26,476 nucleotides of DNA, taken from contig MNCI01020850.1 of the NCBI GenBank assembly GCA_015680685.1, positions 82,313 to 108,788 on the forward strand, in the 5' to 3' direction. The DNA comes from Gnetum montanum. Lineage: Eukaryota; Streptophyta; Gnetopsida; Gnetales; Gnetaceae. This document shows, in pieces, positions 1 to 7,512 of this stretch. A program made the translations under genes and the position numbers. Within the stretch, counting starts at the first letter, position 1. The number at the start of each line of letters is the position of its first letter. The notes below the pieces were generated by a model. It saw only the letters and a program-made list of their open reading frames with translations. It had not been told where the DNA came from and searched no databases.

Positions 1-104
1 GGAGAAAGGGTTGAGAGGAAAAAAACTGACAAAAAGTCCCTACCTTAATACTAAAATTAAAAACTTAAAACTTAAAAACTTCCTTTCCAAATCTACCTGC
101 ATCT

Positions 105-112
105 TATTTATA
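105..112 (-). promoter_or_regulatory. LTR TATA box
   Basis: On the minus strand this reads TATAAATA within a ctataaata context. That is a good plant TATA box at the position expected for LTR-driven transcription towards lower coordinates. The start site would lie about 30 bp further, beyond base 80. Confidence 0.5.
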
Positions 113-128
113 GATGAGGAGACAGGCT

Positions 129-211
129 GCGATATTGCATACGCGATATTGCGTCTAGGTTGTGATATTGTGTACGTGATATCGCATATGTGATATCATG
201 GGTGCGATATA
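129..211. repeat. Six-copy GYGATAT array upstream of the LTR TATA box
   Basis: Copies of gcgatat or gtgatat start at 129, 143, 162, 176, 190 and 204. Five of the steps are 14, 14, 14, 14 and 19 bp. Some copies form the palindrome GATATC. The array lies immediately upstream of the TATA box on the minus strand, so it occupies the proximal promoter of the LTR. A shorter version of the same motif sits at the equivalent place in the LTR ending at 25637. Confidence 0.8.
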
Positions 212-218
212 ACGGCCA

Positions 219-623
219 ATAATTCATGACTCATCAGCATCATTGAATCTACTCCTTTTTAGCTTATGGGTTTTCCTGGATTGATAGTTTGGCCAACTTG
301 GCCCCTATGTTTGGCAAACCAACGGCCTCTACAATGGCCTCAACCAAGTAAGAGATAGTTATATCTATAATTTTTACTGATGCATCTTCTTGTCAGTTGT
401 TCTAGAGTAGATAGGTCTCCCCCATGTATCATTCTCTGCTGTTGGAGAGAATTGGCCACAAGGGTGACTCTTGCAATTGTATACAGACCTCCTCTAGCAC
501 TAGTTCCAAGAAGGGTCTAAAGTTTCACTCTTGAAAGATAGAACTTTGGACCCCCCTTGATCTTGATTTTCTCTAGACATGCCTTTATGAGAGTGACTTC
601 TAAGCTAGGCCTTAGCCTATAGG
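219..623. other. Unassigned remnant between LTR edge and inserted element
   Basis: No gene is recognised. By position this should be the 3' interior of the element whose LTR ends at 218, interrupted on its right by the element starting at 626. A minus-strand frame at roughly 330-600 stays open for several tens of codons and looks mildly protein-like, but it matches no family that I know. There is no clear polypurine tract next to the LTR edge. Confidence 0.35.
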
Positions 624-625
624 TA

Positions 626-1197
626 TGACATCTCGTCCCTAGATGTCATGGCAAATGTCAAATATACGATATATTAGACATTATGCATACAAGGAAAATA
701 TACCAATGCGAAATATAAGTAATATTCAGCATTATGTATAAAGGAAATAATAGAAAAAATGTAGAAAAAGAAAATAAAAGAATGTTTTATTGATATGGAA
801 AAGTGTATCTAGATCATGCTCTAAGAGTGTTCCTTGGGGTTTTCTTCCTTTGGCATTTATCCCTTAGAGACAATCCAGCATTGCCACCACAATTAGGCCT
901 ATAACCTAACCAGAAGGGATGGCTAGTCCACTTCCTGTCTCGCTTCACCTAGCTCCCGTTACTCGCCTCTCCAGGCTCCACAACGCTATGCTGGCATGAC
1001 TTCTAACCCTAGGTATAAATACCTTAGGTCAAACCCCCAAAGGTTGCCTCAAAAGACATGTCCGTTATTACAACATGCCCTTTCGGATCTTAATCACAAC
1101 TACCCTTTGAGGTCTTGTTAAGATGACAATAACACTTATTATGAAGAGACACCATCTTCATTAGGCAACTGCATCATTTGGGAATGGGGATGTGACA
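626..1197 (-). repeat. 3' LTR of the CCR4-carrying element
   Basis: It aligns end to end with 5794-6367. I counted about 60 differences by hand, roughly 89% identity, mostly transitions plus a small indel in an A-run near 690. It is the 3' LTR because the reverse complement of a polypurine tract (tacccccttt) follows directly. The outer edge could be 624 rather than 626, since the partner copy reads tgtggcatc and this one tatgacatc. Confidence 0.88.
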
Positions 1198-1212
1198 ATC
1201 TACCCCCTTTAG
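1198..1212 (-). other. Polypurine tract
   Basis: The minus strand reads ctaaagggggtagat directly before the TGTCACATCCCC start of the 3' LTR. Such a tract primes plus-strand DNA synthesis in LTR retrotransposons. The stretch just inside it (around 1221-1232, minus strand ccttcgaggaga) resembles the conserved GAGGACGA segment before the tract in many plant gypsy elements. Confidence 0.75.
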
Positions 1213-1565
1213 TTTTCGTTTCTCCTCGAAGGAATCCACGTTCTTTATCTTCTTCTAGCTCCAATGCTTTCTTTCATGATCTTGTGCTCCAATAATTTGA
1301 TTCCTCCTTTGATCTTGAAGTTGTTTCTTGCTTATTTTGCAAATAAGATATATGTCAGAAGGATTATATGGAAAATTTAATGTTACTTTCTTGATACTTA
1401 CTTCATTTTCCAAGATAATGATAAGAAATGAACTAAAGATCTACCAACTACCAATCACCAGTTTTAACCAGGGTCACACAATGCGCGACTCGTATCTAGT
1501 TATCCAAGTGAAGGCAGGGAAAATTCTTTATTCTCAACTTGCATTTCCTTAGATATTTTATTAAT

Positions 1566-2830
1566 CTAATTGAAATACAAATTAAACAGTGAATAAAATA
1601 ATAAGATCATCAAATAAAAGTAAGAGTGAGATACTTCTTGATCTTGATCAACCTTATGAATTGATGGGAGTAACTGTAATTCTACCATAAGTGGTATATG
1701 ATCAGATGGTCTTGTTCGTGATGGCAAGGCTTGATCTTGATTCTTCTCAACTTCTTCTTTAGAAATCAACTCTAGTAACTTGGTAACTTTAAAGAATCGG
1801 GTATCATACCAAATATAATCCAAAGTCTCAATGAAGAATGTTGTTGATCCATCTTCATTAATAATTGCAGAATAATTTGTAAATTGTAGTTCTTGATGAG
1901 TGCTATCTATCAACATCATCTGTTCTTGAATTCTAAAATCTGATTTATCTACTGAAGATTCAAAGTAAGCAGAATATATACTAGCTAATGGAGTTGCATG
2001 CTGAATTAATGGAAAAATCGTTTTCAAATCAAGTTCATCTTCCAAAGATTTCTTTACAGATCCATATTTTAAAAATTGATAAACACTGCTTCCAACTTTG
2101 GCATTAAAGTCTCCACAAAGAACAAGTGGAACTAGATCGGTACAACTTAGGAATAATTCTTCTTCAAACTTTCTTCTATTTGATTAATCAAGTATGTTCC
2201 TTGACAAAGTCTAATATCTAAACATGTTGGTTTGGCAATTAAATGTGTGTTAACCATGCATACACATCTTTGTGATAGATGAACTTTTAGAATCATTGCC
2301 AAGGCTATGCGATTTTTCTAGAATCTTGATTGTTCTTTCTTTCCCATCTCTTGAAGTTTTGGAATTTCAAAAATCATATTTTCTAAACTCCATTCAAATC
2401 TTTGTACCAATTCAAACTTGGCTTCTTTATAAAAGATTGCACAGCTATCCATGTTGTAATTTCTACAATATGCTAATTTGTATGGCTCAAAAGAAGAACT
2501 TCCACAAGAACCTTTTTGCTTATAAATACCTTTGTATCCCATCTTTTCCAAATCTGGTTGAAATTGATATAAAAATTCCCATGGTAAGACTTCTTGTAAG
2601 CATAAGACATCAACATCCAAATATTTCAATTCTGCTAAGATACATGGGTATCGATATTCGTGTCAATCCAAGGTCCATGATGGACATAGCAAATATTGTT
2701 TCTCACTCACTAAAGATCTTGCAAGCACGTTGTATGTTGCAACTTTCATTCATATTCTTGGATTCTTGTCTAGATCATTTCTCTTCATGAGTATCATACT
2801 CTTTGTTGAAACAAGATTTTGTGTCTCCAT
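1566..2830 (-). pseudogene. CCR4-type EEP nuclease (deadenylase-like) pseudogene, apparently intronless
   Basis: This encodes a near-complete exonuclease-endonuclease-phosphatase domain of the CCR4/Angel/nocturnin type, a family that includes mRNA poly(A)-tail deadenylases. Translating the minus strand from an ATG at 2828-2830 gives the domain motifs in order. TYNVLA (catalytic-site Asn) is at about residues 32-37. CPSWTLD and HEYRYP follow, then CLQEV with the metal-binding Glu at about 80. Next come GYKGIYK, CAIFYK, VNTHL (2240-2254), LCGDFN (2103-2120), ETLDYIWYD, and ALPS with SDHI (catalytic Asp-His, 1698-1706). All five catalytic motifs survive. The damage is an in-frame TGA at 2750-2752, a TGA at 2663-2665 where the family has Trp, a TAG at 2318-2320, and a 1-base loss near 2165-2172. 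No intron interrupts the domain, so it looks like a copy of a spliced mRNA. It lies in sense with the surrounding LTR element. The codons after SDHIPLM run about 30 residues to a stop at 1566 and may not be original. The exact subfamily is uncertain. Confidence 0.9.
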
Positions 2831-2984
2831 ATTATTTTGCCCTATGTTTTGATTACAAGATGGATTAATATACCCTTTTCTTGACGTTTGAAGATTGTTC
2901 TATTTCTTAAACTAATTCTCCAACTAATACATCGATTGTTCATTAACTAATACATCAACTAATAATTAACCACATCAACTGAAT

Positions 2985-3118
2985 AACTATATTATCTAAT
3001 TTTAGTAATAGTTAATAACATCATATAATTTTAGTAATATGTAACTATATTATCTAATTTTAGTAATATATAATTACATTACCTAATTTTTTTAGTAATA
3101 TTTAACTATAGTATTTTT
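2985..3118. repeat. AT-rich minisatellite, about 29-bp unit, 4-5 copies
   Basis: Units resembling aactatattatctaatttt followed by agtaat start near 2985, 3016, 3043, 3072 and 3103, a period of 27-31 bp. The copies differ from one another by a few bases. It lies just upstream, in minus-strand terms, of the EEP pseudogene, in the stretch where that gene's 5' region ends. Confidence 0.75.
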
Positions 3119-3119
3119 T

Positions 3120-3557
3120 ATGACCTTTCTACCCCCTTGAGAACACTAACTCTGGTAGTGTAACTAATAATATGCCATAGTAATCTTAAGACTATTTGTA
3201 AGGGTTATGTACTAAATCTTAAAGCTTAAAAGGTTAAATTTATAATATTATTGAATGATAGGATACCTAAATGATAAATCTAACCTCACCATTGAGTTCA
3301 GAAGGGTGAAAAATGTTAGAAATGATTATTCATATGTTGAAAATGGACATCGTATGTTTGAGTTATGTGAAAATTAAACTTTTGAGGATCTTGAGGCATC
3401 ATATTGGACGAGTAAAAACTAATTTTTGGGGTTCCTTGGGATGTATCTGACTACACCATTGAGCTCAAAAGGTTGATAACTATAGAAAACAACTCTTTGT
3501 TCACTGAAAAAGGCTTCCAAAATCAAAAGTTATGGCTTTGGGAGTTTAAGACCTTTT
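3120..3557. other. Non-coding interior with repeated 'accattgag' phrases
   Basis: No gene is seen. Two related phrases occur, one near 3289 (caccattgagttcagaaggg) and one near 3453 (caccattgagctcaaaaggt), suggesting an old local duplication of about 165 bp. The second leads directly into the 5S rRNA-like segment. Confidence 0.4.
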
Positions 3558-3660
3558 GGCGTCAAAAACAAGACTCTTCGAGAGGTCACCCATCCCGGTT
3601 CTACTGTAAAGTAAGTGTGCTTAATTGTGGAATTTTTATCTTAGTTGCTACCACCATGCA
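3558..3660 (-). pseudogene. 5S rRNA-derived segment, Cassandra-like
   Basis: The minus strand aligns with most of plant 5S rRNA. In order, minus strand, it reads attccacaattaagc (5S: ctccgcagttaagc), then cagtagaaccgggatgggtg and acctc (5S: gagtagtactaggatgggtg and acctc), and then agtcttgtttttgacgcc (5S: agtcctcgtgttgcacccc). The GGATGGGTGACCTC core, part of the internal RNA polymerase III control region, is perfect. Similarity continues weakly into the 5' quarter. In plants, 5S-derived sequence embedded in dispersed repeats is the mark of Cassandra TRIM elements, which carry it in their LTRs. I cannot define LTR edges or a primer site here, so a free 5S pseudogene is also possible. It is too decayed to be a working rRNA gene. 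Confidence 0.72.
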
Positions 3661-3828
3661 AAATTTTAATTTTGAAAACTATTTTTGCAAATTCCTAATT
3701 TAAACTAACCGTTTAACGATGAAAATTGGAATTTTTCGTTATTTGACAAAAATTTGTAATTTTTTTGTCAGTTGACAGATAATTAAAATTTTTCCATCAT
3801 ATATCAAAGAATTTGTGGTTTCATTATG

Positions 3829-4672
3829 AATGGCAGCAATGACCGCAGTGACGCGCCATTTCAAAGTTCACGCGGTGGAGTTGAAAGCGGTGATGAGCGA
3901 CAAAAAAGGCAACACAAGAGGTAGTGATGGGCAAAGCGAAAGGTGGTGATGGATGAAGTAGAAGGCGATGATGGGCGGTGTGTGTGGCAAACGGTGGGCA
4001 AGCAGCAGTGGCAAGCAAGCAAAGCTTTAATGTTCTGGAACGGCAGCAGCAGAGTCAACTGTGGATTTGGTGTTCTGAACAATGACTGTGTAGTCAATTG
4101 TGGCTACGAAAAACGCAGCTGAAGGGTTTCTGCGGATTGCAGGTGAGGGTTTTGGTGGATTCTGGGTGCAAGAGTTTCAGTTAATGGCCTGCACAGCGTG
4201 ACCTTAATGGTGACAAAGGAGAGAGGCGAACGACATGGTGCGACAAAGCAATGACACAAAGCGGCAGTGCAGCAAGAGCACAGTAACAATGGTACTAATG
4301 TGGATCGTGGATCACAGCACGAGGCATGGCACAACATGCACCGAAAATTGTTTAGGCAAACAATTTTCGACACACACGGGCACCGAAACGGGCCATTATC
4401 AATGGTGCCTTCGATATCAGGATGCCTATAAAACAACAGTGCAGAACACAGGGGAGGTGCATCTGTTGGCCATTGAGGCCGACCAGGGCACTCCACGGCA
4501 AGCCTTGTTGGCCTGTACCATGCGACGGTGTAGCAGACCTTGCTGCAGTTGCAAGGGTTGGCATGCGAGCCAAGGCTAGCCACGGCTGGCTGTAGGCCTT
4601 ATCGTAGTTTGCCAGCGGCTGGCCGCAAGCCTTGCTGCGGGCCTAGCCATGGCTAGCCGCAAGCACAACCAA
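3829..4672. other. GC-rich block of unknown origin
   Basis: This stretch is clearly richer in G and C than everything around it. It contains open frames on both strands: plus 4235-4579 (114 codons), and minus 4104-4583 (159 codons, very Cys-rich) and 4352-4573. Three overlapping open frames mostly reflect the lack of AT-rich stop codons, so none is called as a gene. From about 4490 to 4672 it carries imperfect repeats of a GGCTAGCCGCAAGCCTTG-like phrase, with a 14-bp palindrome CTAGCCATGGCTAG at 4643-4656. The composition suggests captured host sequence or a distinct element. Confidence 0.6.
4342..4369. repeat. Perfect inverted repeat, 12-bp stem, 4-base loop
   Basis: The arms cgaaaattgttt (4342-4353) and aaacaattttcg (4358-4369) are exact reverse complements around the loop aggc. 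The stem is AT-rich inside a GC-rich block. Its perfection contrasts with the general decay of the window. Function is unknown. Confidence 0.85.
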
Positions 4673-4776
4673 AATTTTTTTTAATATAAGTATATTATAT
4701 ATATTTTTTAAATTCTTTTTATATATTTCATTTTTTTGAAAAAAAAAAAGATATTTCAGACTATGGAGGGCTTAGG

Positions 4777-4965
4777 TTTGAACCCATGATCTCCTACTCA
4801 TTTTTTTAAAATAATAATATATATTTTATATTTTTATTTGTATTTTTATTTGATTTTAAAACAATAATATATATTTTATATTTTTATTTATATTTTTATT
4901 TGATTAAAGTCTTTTGGGGCACGTGATTGAACCCGTGGCCTCCCGCTCGATAAGTATGTTAGAGG
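4777..4965. repeat. Paired 'GAACCC...CCTCC' motifs flanking a duplicated AT-rich unit
   Basis: Two related motifs lie about 149 bp apart: tttgaacccatgatctcc at 4777 and attgaacccgtggcctcc at 4926. Between them is a near-exact direct repeat of about 44 bp (roughly 4809-4852 and 4860-4903) built of atatattttatatttttatt. The second motif continues cgctcgataagtatgttaga. This resembles the plant junction gctctgataccatgttaga, that is, a reversed initiator-Met primer site next to an LTR end, so it may be a relic of an older LTR element. Confidence 0.55.
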
Positions 4966-4989
4966 GGTTCTTTTTTAAAAACTTTTAGT

Positions 4990-5768
4990 ATTATTTTAAA
5001 ATGACAATAATGACATGGTGATTCGGCCATGATAGGGTAGGGCTTCGGTATGTGTAAACAACAATTTCGGGTTGATTCTTGACCCTAAAATTTTGACCCT
5101 TTTTTTTGTTCAAATAATAAATTAATATTATTTTAATGCATACATAACGAAAAACTTTAAACATCAATATCTCCCAAACCATAAGTCTGATTGAGATGAA
5201 ATTTGTACCGTTGGAATCTTGACAAGTACTATGCATTTGACATAGTTTTAGGGTTCAAAAATGAAGTTGATTTTTCAGAAATTAAAAGGACCAAACTAGC
5301 CTATTTTGTTGAACTGACATTTCTAGGCTAACATATGATAACTTAGAATCTTCTAGATTACTCGAATAGTAAATTTGAACAAAACAACATCAATTCAGGT
5401 CATGGTTACTAACTTTTTGAAAAGAAATTTAACAATGACCCTGATTGATTAATAAGTATAGTATTAAGATGGGTAAGAGTTACCTGGATCGGTGTATCAT
5501 TACCTTACCAACATCTCTTGTAATTGATGAAGCTTGATGAAGTATGATCAAATCTTCATTGATTAATGATATTCATGAAAGAAATTTTGCTAATTATTGG
5601 GATCTAGATGCCTGATCCATTGTTTGTGAAGTCAATGGAAAGGTATCTTCTAACTTGCATCGCAAATATATGGTACATCCAATGATGATCAATCGCTTTT
5701 GTTGTGGCTTCAAGGTTTATCATCAAGTTTATGTTGTAGTCAGCCCATGATTCTAAATGGTCCTTAGG
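4990..5768. other. Non-coding leader region of the CCR4-carrying element
   Basis: No gene is recognised. A short minus-strand frame (4991-5236) has no protein-like features. By position this is the 5' untranslated leader between the primer-binding site and the rest of the element. Confidence 0.4.
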
Positions 5769-5769
5769 T

Positions 5770-5791
5770 CATGGTTTGCTCTGATAAAAAT
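5770..5791 (-). other. Primer-binding site, initiator-Met tRNA type
   Basis: The minus strand directly after the 5' LTR end reads atttttatcagagcaaacca. The TATCAGAGC core matches the plant site TGGTATCAGAGC, complementary to the 3' end of initiator methionine tRNA, with TGG decayed to TTT. Its position fixes 5794-6367 as the 5' LTR of a minus-strand element. Confidence 0.75.
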
Positions 5792-5793
5792 TG

Positions 5794-6367
5794 TGGCATC
5801 CTATCCCTGGATGTCATGGTAAACGTCAAATATACAATATATTAGACATTATGCATACAAAAAAAAAATATACCAATGTGAAATATAAGTGATATTCAGC
5901 ATTATGTATAAAGGAAATAATAGGAAAAATGCAGACAAAGAAAATAAAAGAATGCTTTATTGATATGGAAAAGTGTATCTAGATTGTGCTCCGAGAGTGT
6001 TCCTTGGGGTTTTCTTCCTTTGGCATTTATCCCTTAAAGGCAATCCAGCACTGCCACCAAGGTTAGGCCTATAACCTGACCAAAAGGGATGGCCAGTCCA
6101 CTTCCTATCCTGCTTCACCTAGCTCTCGTTACTCGCCTCTCCAAGCTCCACAACTCCATGCTCACACAACCTCTAACCTCGAGTCTAAATGCCTTAGGTC
6201 AAACCCTCAAAGGTTACCTCAAGAGACACGTCCGTTATTACAACACGCCCTTTCGGATCTTAATCACGACTACCCTTTTGGGTCTTGTTAAGATGACAAT
6301 AACACTTGTTATGAAGAGACACCATCTTCATTAGGCAACCACATCATTTTGGAATGGGGATGTGATA
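5794..6367 (-). repeat. 5' LTR of the CCR4-carrying element
   Basis: Partner of 626-1197 at about 89% identity by hand count. It ends at 6367 in gggatgtgata, the counterpart of gggatgtgaca at 1197. The LTR edge on the primer-site side could be 5792 (tgtggcatcc). Short open frames inside it are not genes. Confidence 0.88.
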
Positions 6368-6839
6368 AGGGGTCTTGTCTTGCTTGGATTAACTTGTCTC
6401 CACAGTGGAAATCTGTTTGATAGATTCCACTTTGGACTCCTCTTGAAGAGGTCTTGTGGCATGAGTTGTCTCAACTACTTGCTCTTGGGGTTGTTGCTGT
6501 TGTTGGCCCCTTCCTCCTCTAGGTCACTTTTCTCTACGCTACAAAGGTCCTCTTGTCTATGGTCCTCATTTCGGTGTCATTTGTGATCATAAACATAACC
6601 CTTGATTAGCCTTTTACATCACAACCCTTAGATATGTTGATACCTTTCTTGTTAGATCAAGTTATGTTTAGTTATTGGGTGTTAAAAGTTGATCATTTGA
6701 ATTCTTGTTTACGATCTTAGCTAAGTGTATTATTTTAATATTATTTTTATTCACTAGCTATCAGAGTTTGTTTGTTAGGTTCAACCCTTTATGGTAAGTA
6801 ATTTAATATTATTTTACTAGATTGACCTTAGGGAGTTAG
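6368..6839. other. Remnant, possibly Gln-rich retrotransposon spacer
   Basis: No intact gene. On the minus strand around 6400-6560 one frame reads GRGQQQQQPQEQ followed by about 25 open codons. That is the kind of low-complexity hinge found in retrotransposon Gag proteins. The rest is AT-rich and featureless. I found no match to the U5 half of the neighbouring LTR family, so the 3' LTR of the gypsy element to the right seems truncated or overwritten here. Confidence 0.3.
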
Positions 6840-7160
6840 GAAAATTTCAAAAAAAAATTTGCAAGAAACCAAAGGTTTGTGTTCCTAACAATGTAGAGCT
6901 TACCTTCAGTAGCATGAGGATTGAGAAATAGGTGAAAACTAATTAGCAGTTTAACAGTTGGGACATCTAGATGATTCTTGGACTCTAAAAAATGACAAAA
7001 ACTCTTGCTCTTTGGAAAAATGATGCAAAATGAGCTAAGTATCACATGTATATATATAGACTTTTTGTGTTGCGTTGATGGGGCTATATCGACTCATTCC
7101 ACTGCATCAACAAGGTTGTGTTGATGTAGTGGTTGATGTTGATATGTTTCATCTTGAAAA
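6840..7160 (-). repeat. Probable degraded 3' LTR
   Basis: A TATA run (atatatat, 7049-7058) lies in a context (atgatgcaaaatgag before it) comparable to ggatggcataattatgag before the TATA box of the LTR at 14490-15405. Beyond it are repeated gttgatg phrases (7073-7145) where the sister LTRs have their GATATC or GTCGAC arrays. No U5 end or clear TG/CA edges could be found, so the boundaries are approximate. Confidence 0.35.
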
Positions 7161-7389
7161 TAGAGGAATTTTGATAGGTTTGGAACAAAACAAGAGCTCA
7201 ATGGAAGCTAGAAAAATGGTATATAATGACAATAACATAGAAGAGGATCAATTTGGCTTGAAAGAAGTGATTCAAGCGGAGTTTGGATGAAATTTGGATG
7301 CTAAATAAAGAAAAACTAGATGTTTTTTATGTTATCTAAATGAATGATCAAACCAATGATCCATGGTAAGGAATCTAACTTTAGGGAAA

Positions 7390-7512
7390 CCAAAGGAATG
7401 CAAGTGGATCATCCCCAAAGTAGGCAGATGCTACTTGTGCCCTTTCATACCATCATCACAAAGAGTCTATAGGCCCCAAGGATGATGAGTGGTTATTGTT
7501 AAGTTAAATCCC
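7390..7512 (-). repeat. 3' non-coding block shared with 26352-26476
   Basis: This aligns with the last 125 bases of the window, including exact or near-exact phrases such as ccccaaagtagg, caaagagtctatagg and an initial ccaaag. It sits between integrase and the 3' LTR. It is not clearly coding. The match ties this gypsy copy to the element entering from the right edge of the window. Confidence 0.75.

Larger units (their letters stand above)
1..218 (-). repeat. Partial LTR (left-truncated by window), minus orientation
   Basis: The first bases, reading ggagaaagggttgagagg, match those at about 25258-25275 inside the LTR at 24844-25637. Both stretches lead into a minus-strand TATA-like box and then into GATAT-rich repeats. 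The likely LTR edge is at 218: the minus strand begins TGGCCGTTATATCGC, and the sequence just outside (ataattcatgact) aligns with the outside of the 24844 LTR (tacccccatgact). The U5 half lies beyond the window. The edge is placed by comparison and could be off by tens of bases. Confidence 0.55.
626..6367 (-). mobile_element. Non-autonomous LTR retrotransposon carrying a captured CCR4-type gene
   Basis: This 5.7-kb element is bounded by direct LTRs at 626-1197 and 5794-6367. The minus-strand LTR starts TGTCACATCCCC, typical of plant Ty3/gypsy LTRs. A polypurine tract lies next to the 3' LTR (minus strand ctaaagggggtagat, 1198-1212). It is preceded by a cctcgaaggag-like stretch resembling the end of many plant gypsy polyproteins. 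A primer-binding site of the initiator Met tRNA type precedes the 5' LTR (minus strand TTTTATCAGAGC). No gag, protease, reverse transcriptase or integrase motif was found in the 4.6-kb interior, so it would need enzymes from another element. The interior holds an EEP nuclease pseudogene, a minisatellite, a 5S rRNA-like segment and a GC-rich block. No convincing target-site duplication is visible. It could be an internally rearranged element or a stable non-autonomous lineage. Confidence 0.82.

Noticed and set aside
129-211. CRISPR-like or satellite array
   Set aside because: Units are 14 bp with no spacers of constant length, and the array is confined to about 80 bp inside an LTR promoter of a plant element.
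619-623. Target-site duplication of the CCR4-carrying element (aggta or atagg versus agggg at 6368-6372)
   Set aside because: Only three of five bases agree in either register, which is not convincing.
2272-2790. 172-codon plus-strand open frame
   Set aside because: It lies antisense to the EEP nuclease pseudogene, whose minus-strand translation shows the real family motifs. The plus-strand frame is a shadow.
3558-3660. A functional 5S rRNA gene
   Set aside because: The 5' quarter is barely recognisable and there are many changes in stems. Neighbouring tandem 5S copies and a T-run terminator are absent.
4104-4583. 159-codon Cys-rich minus-strand frame
   Set aside because: Frames are open on both strands over the same GC-rich block and none resembles a known protein. 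Base composition explains them better than a gene.
4777-4800. GAACCC motifs as tRNA B boxes or a tRNA gene
   Set aside because: No acceptor stem, anticodon arm or A box can be fitted around 4777 or 4926. The longer context resembles a decayed LTR/primer-site junction.
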